From IMG/VR virus record IMGVR_UViG_3300042519_001962, positions 82,549-146,548 of that record: 64,000 nt of DNA; one strand, 5' to 3'. Made by a program: the position numbers and the translations under genes. Position 1 is the stretch's first letter, and the number at the start of each line of letters is the position of its first letter. A model generated the notes under the pieces. The model ran no database searches and had not been told where the DNA came from. It worked only from the letters and a program-made list of their open reading frames with translations. Below, one piece after another: positions 47,808 to 56,968 of this stretch. This DNA is from a virus.

Positions 47808-50003
47808 TTATCGCTTTGGTCTATATCCACCAGTAACTTCAGTTGTCCATACCATACCTTCGATTGTATGCTTTACAGATAACACTTGGAAAAATCCACT
47901 ATTATATGCAGATGGAATTCCATTTACTTTAAATTTATCACCCCTCTTAATACCACTTATACCATGTATTGAAAATGAAAAATTAATCGGCATTAATGGA
48001 GCTGTTCCCTTTTCTTCGGTATTTTTTCCAGTTTTAAATGCTGAAAATATGGATGAGTCATTAAATGCACCTAAATAACATATATCATATAAATCCAATC
48101 CATCTAATGTACTTTGCTCAGTATGTTCAACTTTAGGATAAAATGATAATTTACCTAATATTAAATTTAAATTAGCTTCTTTAGCATCTTCCGTATCCAT
48201 TGTTGGAATTTTAGGAGGTGGGTCTTTCTTTTTCATTTTAACCTTTATCATATCCGTTTTACTACTAAATAAAGCTTTTGGTATATGTTTAGTATCCCCA
48301 TTTAAACTCTGACCTAGTCTACTTCCTATAATTTGGTTCATTTTTGCTCCACTAATATCCAAATCAAGACTAGCTTCCATAAAAATAGAATCAGGACCAG
48401 TTAATTGAAATGTATATGGGGTAGATGGTGTACTATTTGTTATACAATTAGTTTCAAATACTCTTAATTCTGTAGTTGTTTCATTTACAGCATGCTCTAC
48501 TAATTGGAAATCCCACATACCATTTACAGCAGATGATATTCCATTTAAAATTTGATAAAGTGCATCTTTAATAAAAAAGTTTTTAGTATCCATTACACCT
48601 TTTGCAAAATCAAAATTTATATACAAATCATGCAAATATCCCCACTCTTCTGGGTTTTTAGTAATAGTATCTGCACCATTTGTTTGTTTTTGATTTAATG
48701 GACCTGAGTTTGGAAATTCTACTACTCCACCAACCCTATTATCAGTAACAGTTGCAGCGCTGATTAATGCATTTATATTAGGTAATACATCTGAAATTCC
48801 TGCTAATTTCATAGCTGGTGTACTTTTATTTGGTATAAATAATTTAGTAGAATCAATACTATACATATGTTTAAATGCAGAACATGCAGTATCTTTTGTA
48901 TTTAATATAAACGAAATTATTTTAGAATCTTCACCATTTAAAGTATATCCCTCTACACCAATTGCATTAAATATTTCCATTAATGCACTAAATCTTATAA
49001 ATTTTTGCTCAGATACAATTTTAGTTCCTTTTGGAAATGAAACTTTTTCACCACCAACAAGTAGTTTACTTTCAGCAAATGTAATACCAAATAAACTTTT
49101 ACCATCAGTTGAATCATTAACCATCCCAGATACCTCTTCATCAAATCCTATAAAATTATTTACATCAGATAAAGAATCTTGCAAAGCTTTTACATGAGCT
49201 GTTTGTCTTGTACCAGGAAGTGAATTATAACACTTCATCCATCTTTGTTTACCAAGAGCAGCTTCACCAGCAGTTTCTATATCATTTTCACCATAAATAG
49301 GTTCGCTTGCTAATGTACCTTCATCACCATCCTTTTGAACACCAGTTTCAGATGTAACTAAATACGATGGTAACTCTGTATATCCCGTACATTTGCCACT
49401 AATAATCCATTTATCACCATCTATACTAATACTTCCACCAGTATTAAATCCTAAGTAGTTATCGTATTCATAACCTCCCGTTTTTCTTTGTGCATCAGTT
49501 TTTTGAAATGATTGAAATGATGATACAGTTGCCGCATTTAATCCAACCAATCCACCAACTCCAGCAGCAGTGTTCCAACCCCATTCAATGAATATGGAAT
49601 AACCCGGTTCTAAGAAATATTTAGATAATTCCTCCATTTGCGATTTACTAAAACAAGTAATTGAAAATGTTGCTTTTCTAGAAAGATTTCCTGCACCTTC
49701 ATCAATTTCTAATGAAGTTACAATAGCAGCAGGTCTTTGAGGTCCACTACTACCACCACCAACAGCAGATTTACCATCCCAACGAGTTCCAATAATACCA
49801 GATGAATTAGAGCTACCATAAATACCAGCAGCATCAAATAGTTTTACATTTGGATTTGAATACATTGTTAAACCCGGACTTGCTCCAGATGTTAATCTAA
49901 CCCACGCGTTTAAACCTGATACTTTAAATGAATTACCCTTTCTACCATCTAACTTGGATGTAATTCCACTTTTTATTTGAGAGAAATTTGGAAATGTTGA
50001 CAT
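47808..50003 (-). CDS. Baseplate hub / tail-associated structural protein
   Basis: 731 residues. 'AIVTSLEIDEGAGNLSRKAT' and 'LSKYFLEPGYSIFIEWGWN' at the N-terminus are typical of gp27-like tail hub domains. The C-terminus 'ISGIKRGDKFKVNGIPSAYN' then 'SGFFQVLSVKHTIEGMVWTT' resembles the OB/beta modules closing phage late-control-D-type hub proteins. Size and place, after gp53-like and tube-baseplate genes, support the call. Lysozyme or membrane-piercing domains are not seen. Confidence 0.65.
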   Translation of the reverse strand: MSTFPNFSQIKSGITSKLDGRKGNSFKVSGLNAWVRLTSGASPGLTMYSNPNVKLFDAAGIYGSSNSSGIIGTRWDGKSAVGGGSSGPQRPAAIVTSLEIDEGAGNLSRKATFSITCFSKSQMEELSKYFLEPGYSIFIEWGWNTAAGVGGLVGLNAATVSSFQSFQKTDAQRKTGGYEYDNYLGFNTGGSISIDGDKWIISGKCTGYTELPSYLVTSETGVQKDGDEGTLASEPIYGENDIETAGEAALGKQRWMKCYNSLPGTRQTAHVKALQDSLSDVNNFIGFDEEVSGMVNDSTDGKSLFGITFAESKLLVGGEKVSFPKGTKIVSEQKFIRFSALMEIFNAIGVEGYTLNGEDSKIISFILNTKDTACSAFKHMYSIDSTKLFIPNKSTPAMKLAGISDVLPNINALISAATVTDNRVGGVVEFPNSGPLNQKQTNGADTITKNPEEWGYLHDLYINFDFAKGVMDTKNFFIKDALYQILNGISSAVNGMWDFQLVEHAVNETTTELRVFETNCITNSTPSTPYTFQLTGPDSIFMEASLDLDISGAKMNQIIGSRLGQSLNGDTKHIPKALFSSKTDMIKVKMKKKDPPPKIPTMDTEDAKEANLNLILGKLSFYPKVEHTEQSTLDGLDLYDICYLGAFNDSSIFSAFKTGKNTEEKGTAPLMPINFSFSIHGISGIKRGDKFKVNGIPSAYNSGFFQVLSVKHTIEGMVWTTEVTGGYRPKR

Positions 50004-50006
50004 AAC

Positions 50007-50297
50007 TTATTGATTAAAATTGTTGCTTATCTCTATATAATTTGTAGGTATTCTTAATACAGTTCCATCTTGAATTCCAAATGGTGCATCATGTATATTA
50101 TTAGCAGATGCAATTATCCACCAAAGTGATGCATCTTCATAGTATTGATATGCTAGAGTATCAAATCTATCATCTGATTCAGTAACTACATAGATATCAG
50201 TATCACTTAATGGAATATCAGGGTATATCTTTGAACGATATACTCGTCTACCATCATTAGTATTTCTGATTTCTGTATTTTCGTATCTACTTGCCAT
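50007..50297 (-). CDS. Small LysM-like baseplate protein (gp53/tail X type)
   Basis: 96 residues. 'SDTDIYVVTESDDRFDTLAY' followed by 'QYYEDASLWWIIASANNIHD' and 'DGTVLRIPTNY' is the LysM-like pattern of gp53/tail protein X, which sits at the hub-wedge interface. It lies 3 nt from the hub gene and 11 nt from the tail-tube/baseplate gene. Confidence 0.75.
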   Translation of the reverse strand: MASRYENTEIRNTNDGRRVYRSKIYPDIPLSDTDIYVVTESDDRFDTLAYQYYEDASLWWIIASANNIHDAPFGIQDGTVLRIPTNYIEISNNFNQ

Positions 50298-50308
50298 ATA
50301 CTTTTATT

Positions 50309-51883
50309 TTATTTATATGCATATTTTGATTTGTTATAAGTTGTTGATTTACTTTCAATTAGTGTCATACTAATAGCAACATCAACTATCATTGGCAATA
50401 CCATACCTTTTTTAATTTCCCAAGGATAATTATCATCAATTGTATATGATAATGAATCTATAAATGCCTCTTTACCTTTATATAAGTTACCCACTGTAAA
50501 ATACATTAAAGGTGGTGTAACAGATAACCCAGAATATGCAGTTGGATAAGTCATACCAGTCAACGCATCTAATTTTTTCCAAGCAATTGTATGTTCAGCT
50601 TCATTTAAAGAAAATACTTTAAAATTAAAACTAACACTACGTTCAATTCCAGTATATGTATAATAATTAAATGGTGAACCTATAAATTTATTAGAATCCC
50701 AACTTGGTGACATTGTTTCAGTTAATGCGGTAATTGTACCTCTAAATTGAACAAGCTTTTTATCAGCTACTGATTGAAATCTTAAAGCAACAAAATCAGC
50801 ATCTTCATTTTTTGCATTTACATCCAATTCATTTATTATATCCCTATTGGTGTACATACCACGCTTATCAGTTTCTAAAAATGTAGTCTTATCCCACTTA
50901 GATTGTTTTTTAGATTCTGAGAATTTTTTTATTTTATCAGGTTCTTTTGAGAATATAATTGGTTTGAATTCTAATTCCTGCTTATATGATAAATCATTTC
51001 TATCTTTAGGTGTATCTCCTTCTGGAAATATTGTTTTAGTATAAGATGCACCTTTTGCATCAAGCTGTCCATTTTCAGGTTTAGTTGATGGAGTTGCATC
51101 TTTATCAAATCCATAATTAGTTGAAACAACTCCAAAAAAATCAGTACTGGTTTTAGTAAATCCAGTAACACTACCCTTTACAATTACAGTTCCTTCTGTT
51201 TTTAATCCAGTACGTTCCGAACCTCCAAATAGTTTATTTCTAAGCGCATCTTTACCAAGTTTTATAGCGGCTCCTAATGCTTGTTTACCAATAGTTTTTA
51301 AATTACCACCACCTAAACCTTTTAGTAACTTACCTAATAATGAACCTTCGGCTGATTTTTTAATTGCAGCTAAATCATTCATTCTATCTTGAACCAATCC
51401 TAAATTTATTTTTTCAGTACCAAGCGTTCCACCTGCCATCAATTTACCAACTACATAAGTTGGAGTTGCTCCTATTGGAATACCTAATTTAGAATTTACA
51501 CTATCTCTTAATTTTGAAACCTTTCCACCAATCTTACCGCTATCACTCAATTCACCCGATGTAGCTGATTTCATAGCATCCAACATTGGTGTAGTTCTTA
51601 GTGTAATTCTCGTTAGTTCATTACCATATATTACAGGTGTTGATAATCCTCTGATTATACGAACTCCTGTCAACTCTTCTTCTAATAAAGTTTCACTTCT
51701 TCTTACACCAATTACTTTTCTTAATAATCTTGCAGCTGCAAATCCAGTATTATTTACTAATAAATCAGTAGTAGATATCCTAATATCTTTACTATTTCGT
51801 ACATCATAAGCAACGGCAGCAGTTTTACCATCCTGAGATGCTAATTGTTTACTTTTAAATAATTCTTCTAATGTTTGTGCCAT
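50309..51883 (-). CDS. Tail tube-baseplate connector, gp48/gp54-like
   Basis: 524 residues. The C-terminal third reads 'LRFQSVADKKLVQFRGTITA', 'SPFNYYTYTGIERSVSFNFK' and 'YPTAYSGLSVTPPLMYFTVG', ending in 'IDDNYPWEIKKGMVLPMIVD', a beta-rich tube-like fold found in gp48/gp54-type baseplate proteins of T4-like phages. The first 200 residues contain a Gly/Lys/Leu-rich linker. It follows the tape measure by 1 nt. Which of gp48 or gp54 it corresponds to cannot be decided. Confidence 0.6.
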   Translation of the reverse strand: MAQTLEELFKSKQLASQDGKTAAVAYDVRNSKDIRISTTDLLVNNTGFAAARLLRKVIGVRRSETLLEEELTGVRIIRGLSTPVIYGNELTRITLRTTPMLDAMKSATSGELSDSGKIGGKVSKLRDSVNSKLGIPIGATPTYVVGKLMAGGTLGTEKINLGLVQDRMNDLAAIKKSAEGSLLGKLLKGLGGGNLKTIGKQALGAAIKLGKDALRNKLFGGSERTGLKTEGTVIVKGSVTGFTKTSTDFFGVVSTNYGFDKDATPSTKPENGQLDAKGASYTKTIFPEGDTPKDRNDLSYKQELEFKPIIFSKEPDKIKKFSESKKQSKWDKTTFLETDKRGMYTNRDIINELDVNAKNEDADFVALRFQSVADKKLVQFRGTITALTETMSPSWDSNKFIGSPFNYYTYTGIERSVSFNFKVFSLNEAEHTIAWKKLDALTGMTYPTAYSGLSVTPPLMYFTVGNLYKGKEAFIDSLSYTIDDNYPWEIKKGMVLPMIVDVAISMTLIESKSTTYNKSKYAYK

Positions 51884-51884
51884 A

Positions 51885-54800
51885 TTATATTGCGTATGAA
51901 TTACTTCCTACCTTATTTACCACTCTACCAATTGCGGCTGATACTTTTGTTCCATCCATATAAACACCAACCTTACCAGAACTAAGGTCAGCTCTTAAAC
52001 CTTTAATTTCATCTAATAATGCGGTATCACCACCTTCAGCACCGGCTCCTTCTCCACCACCCATTCCTAACATTGAACCAACACCAACTGCTATTGCTCC
52101 AACAGCAGCTACAGCCATTAAACCAGGCAATGCAGCTATACCAGCTACACCTACTAAAGTCAATGCTCCAGCTAATCCTACTAACGCAAGAGATAGAGCG
52201 GCTATTGGTGCAATGTATTGGAACATTTCTCCAATAACACTACCAACCGTTGACATTGCCGTTATAACACTTGTCAATCCACCACCTAATGTAGCTAGTG
52301 AAGTAGTTATTAAACTTAATCCAGTACCAACCAACATTATACCAGCTCCCACAAGAAGTAAACCAGGTGCGGCAATTAAACCGGCTAATCCGAATCCCAT
52401 CAATGCTAACGATAATGTACCTAATGAAAGTGATAACATAGCAATCGGTCCAGCATATTCAAACATTCCACTCAATACACTTCCTATTTGTGGAAGTATT
52501 CCTAACACACTTCCTAATCCACCACTTAATGTAGTAAGTGCAGTTGATATTAGTGTTAATCCAGCACCAACCATCATTATACCAGCTCCCACAAGAAGTA
52601 AACCAGGTGCGGCTATTAAACCAGCCATACCAAATCCTATCAATGCGAATGATAGTACCCCCAATGAAAGTGATAACATAGCCATTGGTCCTACAAATGC
52701 GAATATACCAGCCAATACATCTCCGATTTGTGATATTGATGATATTACACTTCCCATAGAACCACCAATTGCGTTAAATCCAGCTGCGGCAACTAATAAA
52801 CCAGCACCCAATGTCATCATTGCAATTCCTAATCCAGCTAATGCTAATAAACCAGCTCCAAATATAAATGCTCCTGCACCAGTCATCATTAATGAACCTA
52901 ATGCGAATGCAGCTGCTCCAAATATTACTAAACCAGCTCCAGCTGCTATTACTGAACCAATGTCCAATCCACTTATTAAACTCATTGCGTATGCAAATGG
53001 TACTAATGCTAATCCTAATATTGCTACTGCCAATGCTCCTTTTATCATATCACCTTGTGCTTTTCCTAATACATAAGCAATTGCGGCCAAACCAGCTACC
53101 CCAACTAAACCCTTTCCAACATCTTCCCACTTAACAGTTGCAAATTCTTGGAATGCTTTAGCTGCTACATATAATGCGGCTGCCATAATTAACATAGCTG
53201 CGGCTCCTTTAATTAAATCATTTGCCTTAATACCCTTACCCATTTTACCCATCTTATCCCCAGCATCGGTATCCGGTGTTTTTATACTTTTTGCTTTATC
53301 ACCAACACCAGCTAAAAGTTTATCTTTAGCTCCACCAGCAACAGCATCAGTAGCACCCCCACCAAATAAACCAGCTACTTTTTGTGCACCCATCTTAACT
53401 AAGTTCTTTAAGAAATCAGCTGATTTAGTAACTATACCACCCATATCGATGCCCAATGATTTAAACCCTTGGCCAAGTTGACCACTCATTGTAATCATCC
53501 CACCAAGCCCCTCTAATCCAGTACCTAAATATTTATTTAATCCCATGTTAAGGGTTTCCCCCATAGCACTAAACGTTTCATTTACAGCAGCACCCATTGT
53601 ATTGGCATTCTCTTGGTTTGTAGCCATTTTTTCCAATTCTGCAACCGAAACTCCTAATAAATCAGCGGATGCTTTCTTTTGGAAGTAATCCATTTTGTTG
53701 AATGCTTCAATACCACCTAATGCACTTAAGGTTTCATTCATTGCACCTTGCATATCACCTTCATATGCTAATGCTCTAGCTCTATCTAAGTTGATATCTT
53801 TACCAAGCATTGCACCTAATTCTAATTCCTTAGTAATAGATGATTCGAAATCCAATAGGTTATCAGCAACACCACTAATGGTACTCATATTTACACCTAA
53901 TTTCTTAGCGTATCCTGCTGCTTGTAATATATTTTTACCACCATCTTTTCCAAATAATGCAAACTCTTCAGCTGAACCAGCTAAATCTGCCATTAAATCG
54001 GCAGGTATAATTCCATTTTGGTTTGCAAACTCCTGAGTGGTTTTAATCATATTTGCTGCTATTTCGGTTGAACCACCATTCAACCTTGCAAATGAACCCA
54101 TTAATCCAACTGCTTCGGTATTTGTTATACCCATATTAGCAGCTATTAACCCAACATTAGCTTGTGTTTGGAATGTTGCAGCAGATACATCTCCGAATTC
54201 AGATGCTAATGATTTTACAGTACTAGCAGTATCTTCAAATATAAATCCTAATGCAGTTGCGGATGTAGTTGAAGAGTTCAATCCTTGTGAGAATGATTGC
54301 CCCAACTCTTTATTCATATCACCAAATTTATTGGCGAACGCACCAGTTGCAATTACTAATGCTCCAATAGCTGCTTGAGGTCTTAGTAAAAATGTTGTTA
54401 AGGTTGAACCTAATGCTCCTATTTTTTTCTTTATAGCATCAAACGCAGTTGCCTGTTCTTCTAATATATCTTTTTGTTCTTGTGTTAGAGATGCCATATC
54501 CCTTGCAGCTACAACCTGAGATTCAATGGATGCTTCTATTTGCCCTTGAATACTTAGAAATTGTTTAGCTACATTAGTTCTCTTATCCAATGCATTAACT
54601 TGCTCTTGAATTTGGTCACTAATTGAATTTAATTTATCTTCTAATTCAGCTTTTTGAACAATATCATCAGCGGTTAGTTGAGCTAACTCTTTTGCTATCG
54701 ATGATTGTTCGTTATATTGTGATAATATATCAGTTACAATATCAGATGATGTTTTATTTCTTTCAGAAATTTCACTACCTCTTGCTAATTGGTCTGATAC

Positions 54801-55094
54801 ACTAGTTGCTATATCTCTTTGTAATATCGCTTGAGTTCGCATTTCATTAGAAACAGCTGAGTATATTGTACCCAACGATTTAGCTTCTTGCTCTAATGTA
54901 ACAGCACCCTGTACTGTTTTATTTTGATTATCAACAAATGTCTTTAAAGTACCTACTATTCCCTCTAATCTACTTTTTAATTTAATATAAGTTTCATCCA
55001 ACTTAGCGGCATCTTTTCCCTGCTCAAGCTGAATTTGCTTAATTTGTTTTAGTATCTCAACTCTTTCTTTAAGTAGACTGTTGCTATCTGCCAT
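51885..55094 (-). CDS. Tail tape measure protein
   Basis: 1069 residues, the longest complete tail gene. N-terminal 230 residues are coiled coil ('KQIKQIQLEQGKDAAKLDET', 'ILEEQATAFDAIKKKIGALG'). The middle is Ala/Gly-rich. Residues about 650-1000 are strongly hydrophobic and contain an 80-residue tandem repeat ('MLSLSLGVLSFALIGFGMAG' / 'MLSLSLGTLSLALMGFGLAG'), the part that usually enters the host membrane. Position after the tail chaperones and before the baseplate genes confirms the call. It sets tail length during assembly. Confidence 0.9.
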   Translation of the reverse strand: MADSNSLLKERVEILKQIKQIQLEQGKDAAKLDETYIKLKSRLEGIVGTLKTFVDNQNKTVQGAVTLEQEAKSLGTIYSAVSNEMRTQAILQRDIATSVSDQLARGSEISERNKTSSDIVTDILSQYNEQSSIAKELAQLTADDIVQKAELEDKLNSISDQIQEQVNALDKRTNVAKQFLSIQGQIEASIESQVVAARDMASLTQEQKDILEEQATAFDAIKKKIGALGSTLTTFLLRPQAAIGALVIATGAFANKFGDMNKELGQSFSQGLNSSTTSATALGFIFEDTASTVKSLASEFGDVSAATFQTQANVGLIAANMGITNTEAVGLMGSFARLNGGSTEIAANMIKTTQEFANQNGIIPADLMADLAGSAEEFALFGKDGGKNILQAAGYAKKLGVNMSTISGVADNLLDFESSITKELELGAMLGKDINLDRARALAYEGDMQGAMNETLSALGGIEAFNKMDYFQKKASADLLGVSVAELEKMATNQENANTMGAAVNETFSAMGETLNMGLNKYLGTGLEGLGGMITMSGQLGQGFKSLGIDMGGIVTKSADFLKNLVKMGAQKVAGLFGGGATDAVAGGAKDKLLAGVGDKAKSIKTPDTDAGDKMGKMGKGIKANDLIKGAAAMLIMAAALYVAAKAFQEFATVKWEDVGKGLVGVAGLAAIAYVLGKAQGDMIKGALAVAILGLALVPFAYAMSLISGLDIGSVIAAGAGLVIFGAAAFALGSLMMTGAGAFIFGAGLLALAGLGIAMMTLGAGLLVAAAGFNAIGGSMGSVISSISQIGDVLAGIFAFVGPMAMLSLSLGVLSFALIGFGMAGLIAAPGLLLVGAGIMMVGAGLTLISTALTTLSGGLGSVLGILPQIGSVLSGMFEYAGPIAMLSLSLGTLSLALMGFGLAGLIAAPGLLLVGAGIMLVGTGLSLITTSLATLGGGLTSVITAMSTVGSVIGEMFQYIAPIAALSLALVGLAGALTLVGVAGIAALPGLMAVAAVGAIAVGVGSMLGMGGGEGAGAEGGDTALLDEIKGLRADLSSGKVGVYMDGTKVSAAIGRVVNKVGSNSYAI
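52230..52710 (-). repeat. 240-bp tandem repeat inside the tape measure gene
   Basis: Two neighbouring copies with a 240-bp (80-codon) period. The block starting near 52321 and that near 52561 share long identical runs, including a stretch encoding 'LIAAPGLLLVGAGIM' in both. A more diverged third copy can be followed in the protein on either side. Recent duplication of a membrane segment would lengthen the tail in fixed steps. Confidence 0.75.
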
Positions 55095-55100
55095 AATTTA

Positions 55101-55295
55101 TTATAAATCCTTAAGAATTTTCTCTAACTCTTTGATTTCTTTTTCAATGGTTGTTAATCTGGCAGTAACGTGAGTAGGAACTCCTTTCTTTTTGGCTTGT
55201 TGTATAAACCTGTCTTGAGTACCCTTTTGAAGGTCATCTAAAAAACGATTTATGAATCCAACAATTGAACCTTCGTTTAAATTTTTCTTTCCCAT
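55101..55295 (-). CDS. Small hypothetical tail-region protein
   Basis: 64 residues: 'GSIVGFINRFLDDLQKGTQD' followed by a basic helix and 'TTIEKEIKELEKILKDL'. No family recognised. It lies between the tail chaperone unit and the tape measure (6 nt away) and has its own late-type motif and a GGAG sequence in the leader, which suggests it is made in quantity together with the tape measure. Confidence 0.65.
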   Translation of the reverse strand: MGKKNLNEGSIVGFINRFLDDLQKGTQDRFIQQAKKKGVPTHVTARLTTIEKEIKELEKILKDL

Positions 55296-55319
55296 AATAA
55301 TTTATGTTATTCGTACTCC

Positions 55320-55329
55320 TATAAATATA
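55320..55329 (-). promoter_or_regulatory. Late-type promoter for the tape measure unit
   Basis: Minus strand TATATTTATA, 24 nt before the ATG at 55295 and 10 nt after the terminator stem. Transcription is stopped and restarted here, uncoupling tape measure and baseplate levels from tube and chaperone levels. Confidence 0.7.
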
Positions 55330-55339
55330 AAGATAAAAA

Positions 55340-55370
55340 AAAGTGAGGATTATCTTTTAATCCTCACTTT
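55340..55370 (-). terminator. Strong intrinsic terminator after the tail chaperone unit
   Basis: Perfect 13-bp stem AAAGTGAGGATTA / TAATCCTCACTTT with a 5-nt loop, followed by a T run on the minus strand. It overlaps the stop codon (55350-55352) of the frameshifted chaperone extension, so translation to the end would invade the stem. Confidence 0.92.
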
Positions 55371-55556
55371 CGATTGTTGTTGTGCTTTTTTATGTTCTTC
55401 GGATTCTTTCTTTTTTAACTCAATTAATTTGTTAAAATAGAATTTTCTCCATTGTGATGGCATGAAATACACATCATTCCAGCTGAATCCATTACCATAA
55501 TTAACCAACTCCCAAATTTGAGTATGGAGTTGAATACTATAATCACTCGGTAGGGT
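55350..55556 (-). CDS. Tail assembly chaperone extension in the +1 frame, no start codon
   Basis: About 68 codons, read in the +1 frame after the seven-T run at 55557-55563 near the end of the preceding gene. The protein contains 'IWELVNYGNGFSWNDVYFMP' and 'SQWRKFYFNKLIELKKKE', a pattern like short gp51-type or tail-chaperone 'T' proteins. A stop in this frame lies just before the T run and the first ATG is too far inside to be the start, so it should be made as a frameshift fusion with the gene at 55543-56316. A one-base sequencing error in the T run would have the same appearance. Confidence 0.6.
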   Translation of the reverse strand, partial: TLPSDYSIQLHTQIWELVNYGNGFSWNDVYFMPSQWRKFYFNKLIELKKKESEEHKKAQQQSKVRIKR

Positions 55557-56316
55557 AAAAAAAGTTTATCCCAAATGGGATATCTAGCGCCTCCGTTTCG
55601 CCTGTTACATCTGATGTGAAATCAAATTTTAAATCCATATCCGGACTTAACTCCTTAACATATTTTCTAAATGCCTTAGTATCCAATGCAAGGAATCCAT
55701 TTTGAATCCAGCTTGTAACAAACCCTTTATCTTCATTTCCATCAACAGATTGTATCATATATTTCAAACGAGTAGTAACATCAAATGTTTTTTCTCCCTT
55801 TCCTTTATATAATCTTTCTAATGCTTGAATTTCTTTTGTAATTTCAGTTTCATCACCGTGTGTTAGTAATTTAAATACCAACTCTTTACCTGATTTTGGT
55901 AATTTGAATTTATATCTATTTTCACCATTTAATAGAGATTCATTAACATCTTTAGTTTTCACCTTAGATAAATCAATTGTTACTGATTGTTTTTCCAATG
56001 TAAATGGGTCAGTAATTTCAACAGTATAATCAGCCCCATAACCTAATACTCTTGTTGCCATTAAAATTGCGTTTTTATCTCCAATAAATACATCGTTGAT
56101 ATTAACACCTTCTTCAACAACAATAGATTCGAATAATTTATCCAATACCACACCTTTTTTAATTAAAGTTTGTGATGCAAGGATATCTTCTTCTCTAGCT
56201 GTCATGTATTTGATTTCAATGTTACCCTTTCTTAATGGGTGTTTTTCGGGATACACTAACCCCTTTGATGGTAAATCAATAATTTCCGTTGGGAAATCGA
56301 ATTTAGTATTGCTCAT
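55543..56316 (-). CDS. T4 baseplate/tail assembly protein (gp26-like), frameshift partner
   Basis: 257 residues. 'FPTEIIDLPSKGLVYPEKHP' with 'GNIEIKYMTAREEDILASQT' is the signature of the T4_baseplate (gp26-type) family, and 'FKLLTHGDETEITKEIQALE' continues it. It sits between tail tube and tape measure, where long-tailed phages encode tail assembly chaperones. Its last codons 'GINFFYPTE' contain a seven-T run that could shift ribosomes into the +1 frame to make a longer form. A late-type motif precedes it. Confidence 0.75.
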   Translation of the reverse strand: MSNTKFDFPTEIIDLPSKGLVYPEKHPLRKGNIEIKYMTAREEDILASQTLIKKGVVLDKLFESIVVEEGVNINDVFIGDKNAILMATRVLGYGADYTVEITDPFTLEKQSVTIDLSKVKTKDVNESLLNGENRYKFKLPKSGKELVFKLLTHGDETEITKEIQALERLYKGKGEKTFDVTTRLKYMIQSVDGNEDKGFVTSWIQNGFLALDTKAFRKYVKELSPDMDLKFDFTSDVTGETEALDIPFGINFFYPTE

Positions 56317-56338
56317 AATTAACCTTTATTTGTTTGTA

Positions 56339-56348
56339 TATAAATATA
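56339..56348 (-). promoter_or_regulatory. Late-type promoter motif
   Basis: Minus strand TATATTTATA, 22 nt before the ATG of the gp26-like gene and downstream of the tube terminator. Confidence 0.7.
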
Positions 56349-56372
56349 TACTTTTTGAAAAATTAAAAAAAA

Positions 56373-56401
56373 AGAGAGATTCTTAATAAAAGAACCTCTC
56401 T
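56373..56401 (-). terminator. Intrinsic terminator after the tail tube gene
   Basis: Stem AGAGAGGTTCTT / AAGAATCTCTCT with one internal mismatch pair and a short A/T loop, followed on the minus strand by nine T residues. It separates the abundant tube message from the chaperone message. Confidence 0.88.
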
Positions 56402-56427
56402 AATTAATGTAATTATTGATTTTTATT

Positions 56428-56916
56428 TTAGAATTCTAAAATTGCGTAATCATAAGCCAATGTCAATTCGATATCAGCTGCATCGTTTGAATCAAATGAT
56501 AAATCTCCGAAGTTAGCAGATACAATAAATGCTCCTTTTAACTTCCATTGTTCGATTTTATCACCAACAGGCCCTAGCATATAGAAATCGATGTCCTTTT
56601 TATAGAAATCGGCGTAACCTTTTCTACCAGTTAACGATTCATATCCTAAACGAACCCATTCCATTACTTGTTGTGCTCCAGATGGAACGATTGGGTCATA
56701 CAATGTTATTGTAATGTCCTGCCATTCTCCCTTACCTTGCAATTTGCGATAAGTGTTGATATGGTCTAGTTTAACCGGTTCGAAAGTGATAGATGGTCTA
56801 GCCGCTGATTTTATTAAGTAAGATTGAATTCCGTCAATCTCCATAATATAGCGGTTCTTCATCTTCGGTTCGAAGTTGGTAAACATCATTTGTGAAAATT
56901 CTAATACTTCTGCCAT
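56428..56916 (-). CDS. 19: Tail tube protein, gp19-like
   Basis: 162 residues, matching T4 gp19 (163). 'FEPKMKNRYIMEIDGIQSYL' , 'WQDITITLYDPIVPSGAQQV' and 'WKLKGAFIVSANFGDLSFDS' are the family's conserved beta blocks. It forms the inner tube through which DNA passes. The ATG has a clear AGGAG Shine-Dalgarno about 8 nt upstream, which is unusual in this genome, and lies after the sheath gene with its own late motif and terminator. Confidence 0.9.
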   Translation of the reverse strand: MAEVLEFSQMMFTNFEPKMKNRYIMEIDGIQSYLIKSAARPSITFEPVKLDHINTYRKLQGKGEWQDITITLYDPIVPSGAQQVMEWVRLGYESLTGRKGYADFYKKDIDFYMLGPVGDKIEQWKLKGAFIVSANFGDLSFDSNDAADIELTLAYDYAILEF

Positions 56917-56935
56917 GTTTTATCTCCTATTATAC

Positions 56936-56945
56936 TAATAAATAT
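56936..56945 (-). promoter_or_regulatory. Variant late-type motif for the tube gene
   Basis: Minus strand ATATTTATTA, a one-base variant of the core within a symmetrical CTAATATTTATTAG, 19 nt before the ATG at 56916. Confidence 0.5.
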
Positions 56946-56968
56946 TAGTTATTTTTTTATTTGTTAAT

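Noticed and set aside
52213-53076. A 287-residue open frame on the plus strand opposite the tape measure gene
   Set aside because: It is rich in Pro, Asn, Ile and Ala because it is the complement of Ala/Gly/Leu-rich repeat codons; no promoter and full overlap with a confident gene.
54037-54378. A 113-residue plus-strand open frame in the tape measure gene
   Set aside because: Same cause: low-complexity antisense of a long gene, with no independent signal.
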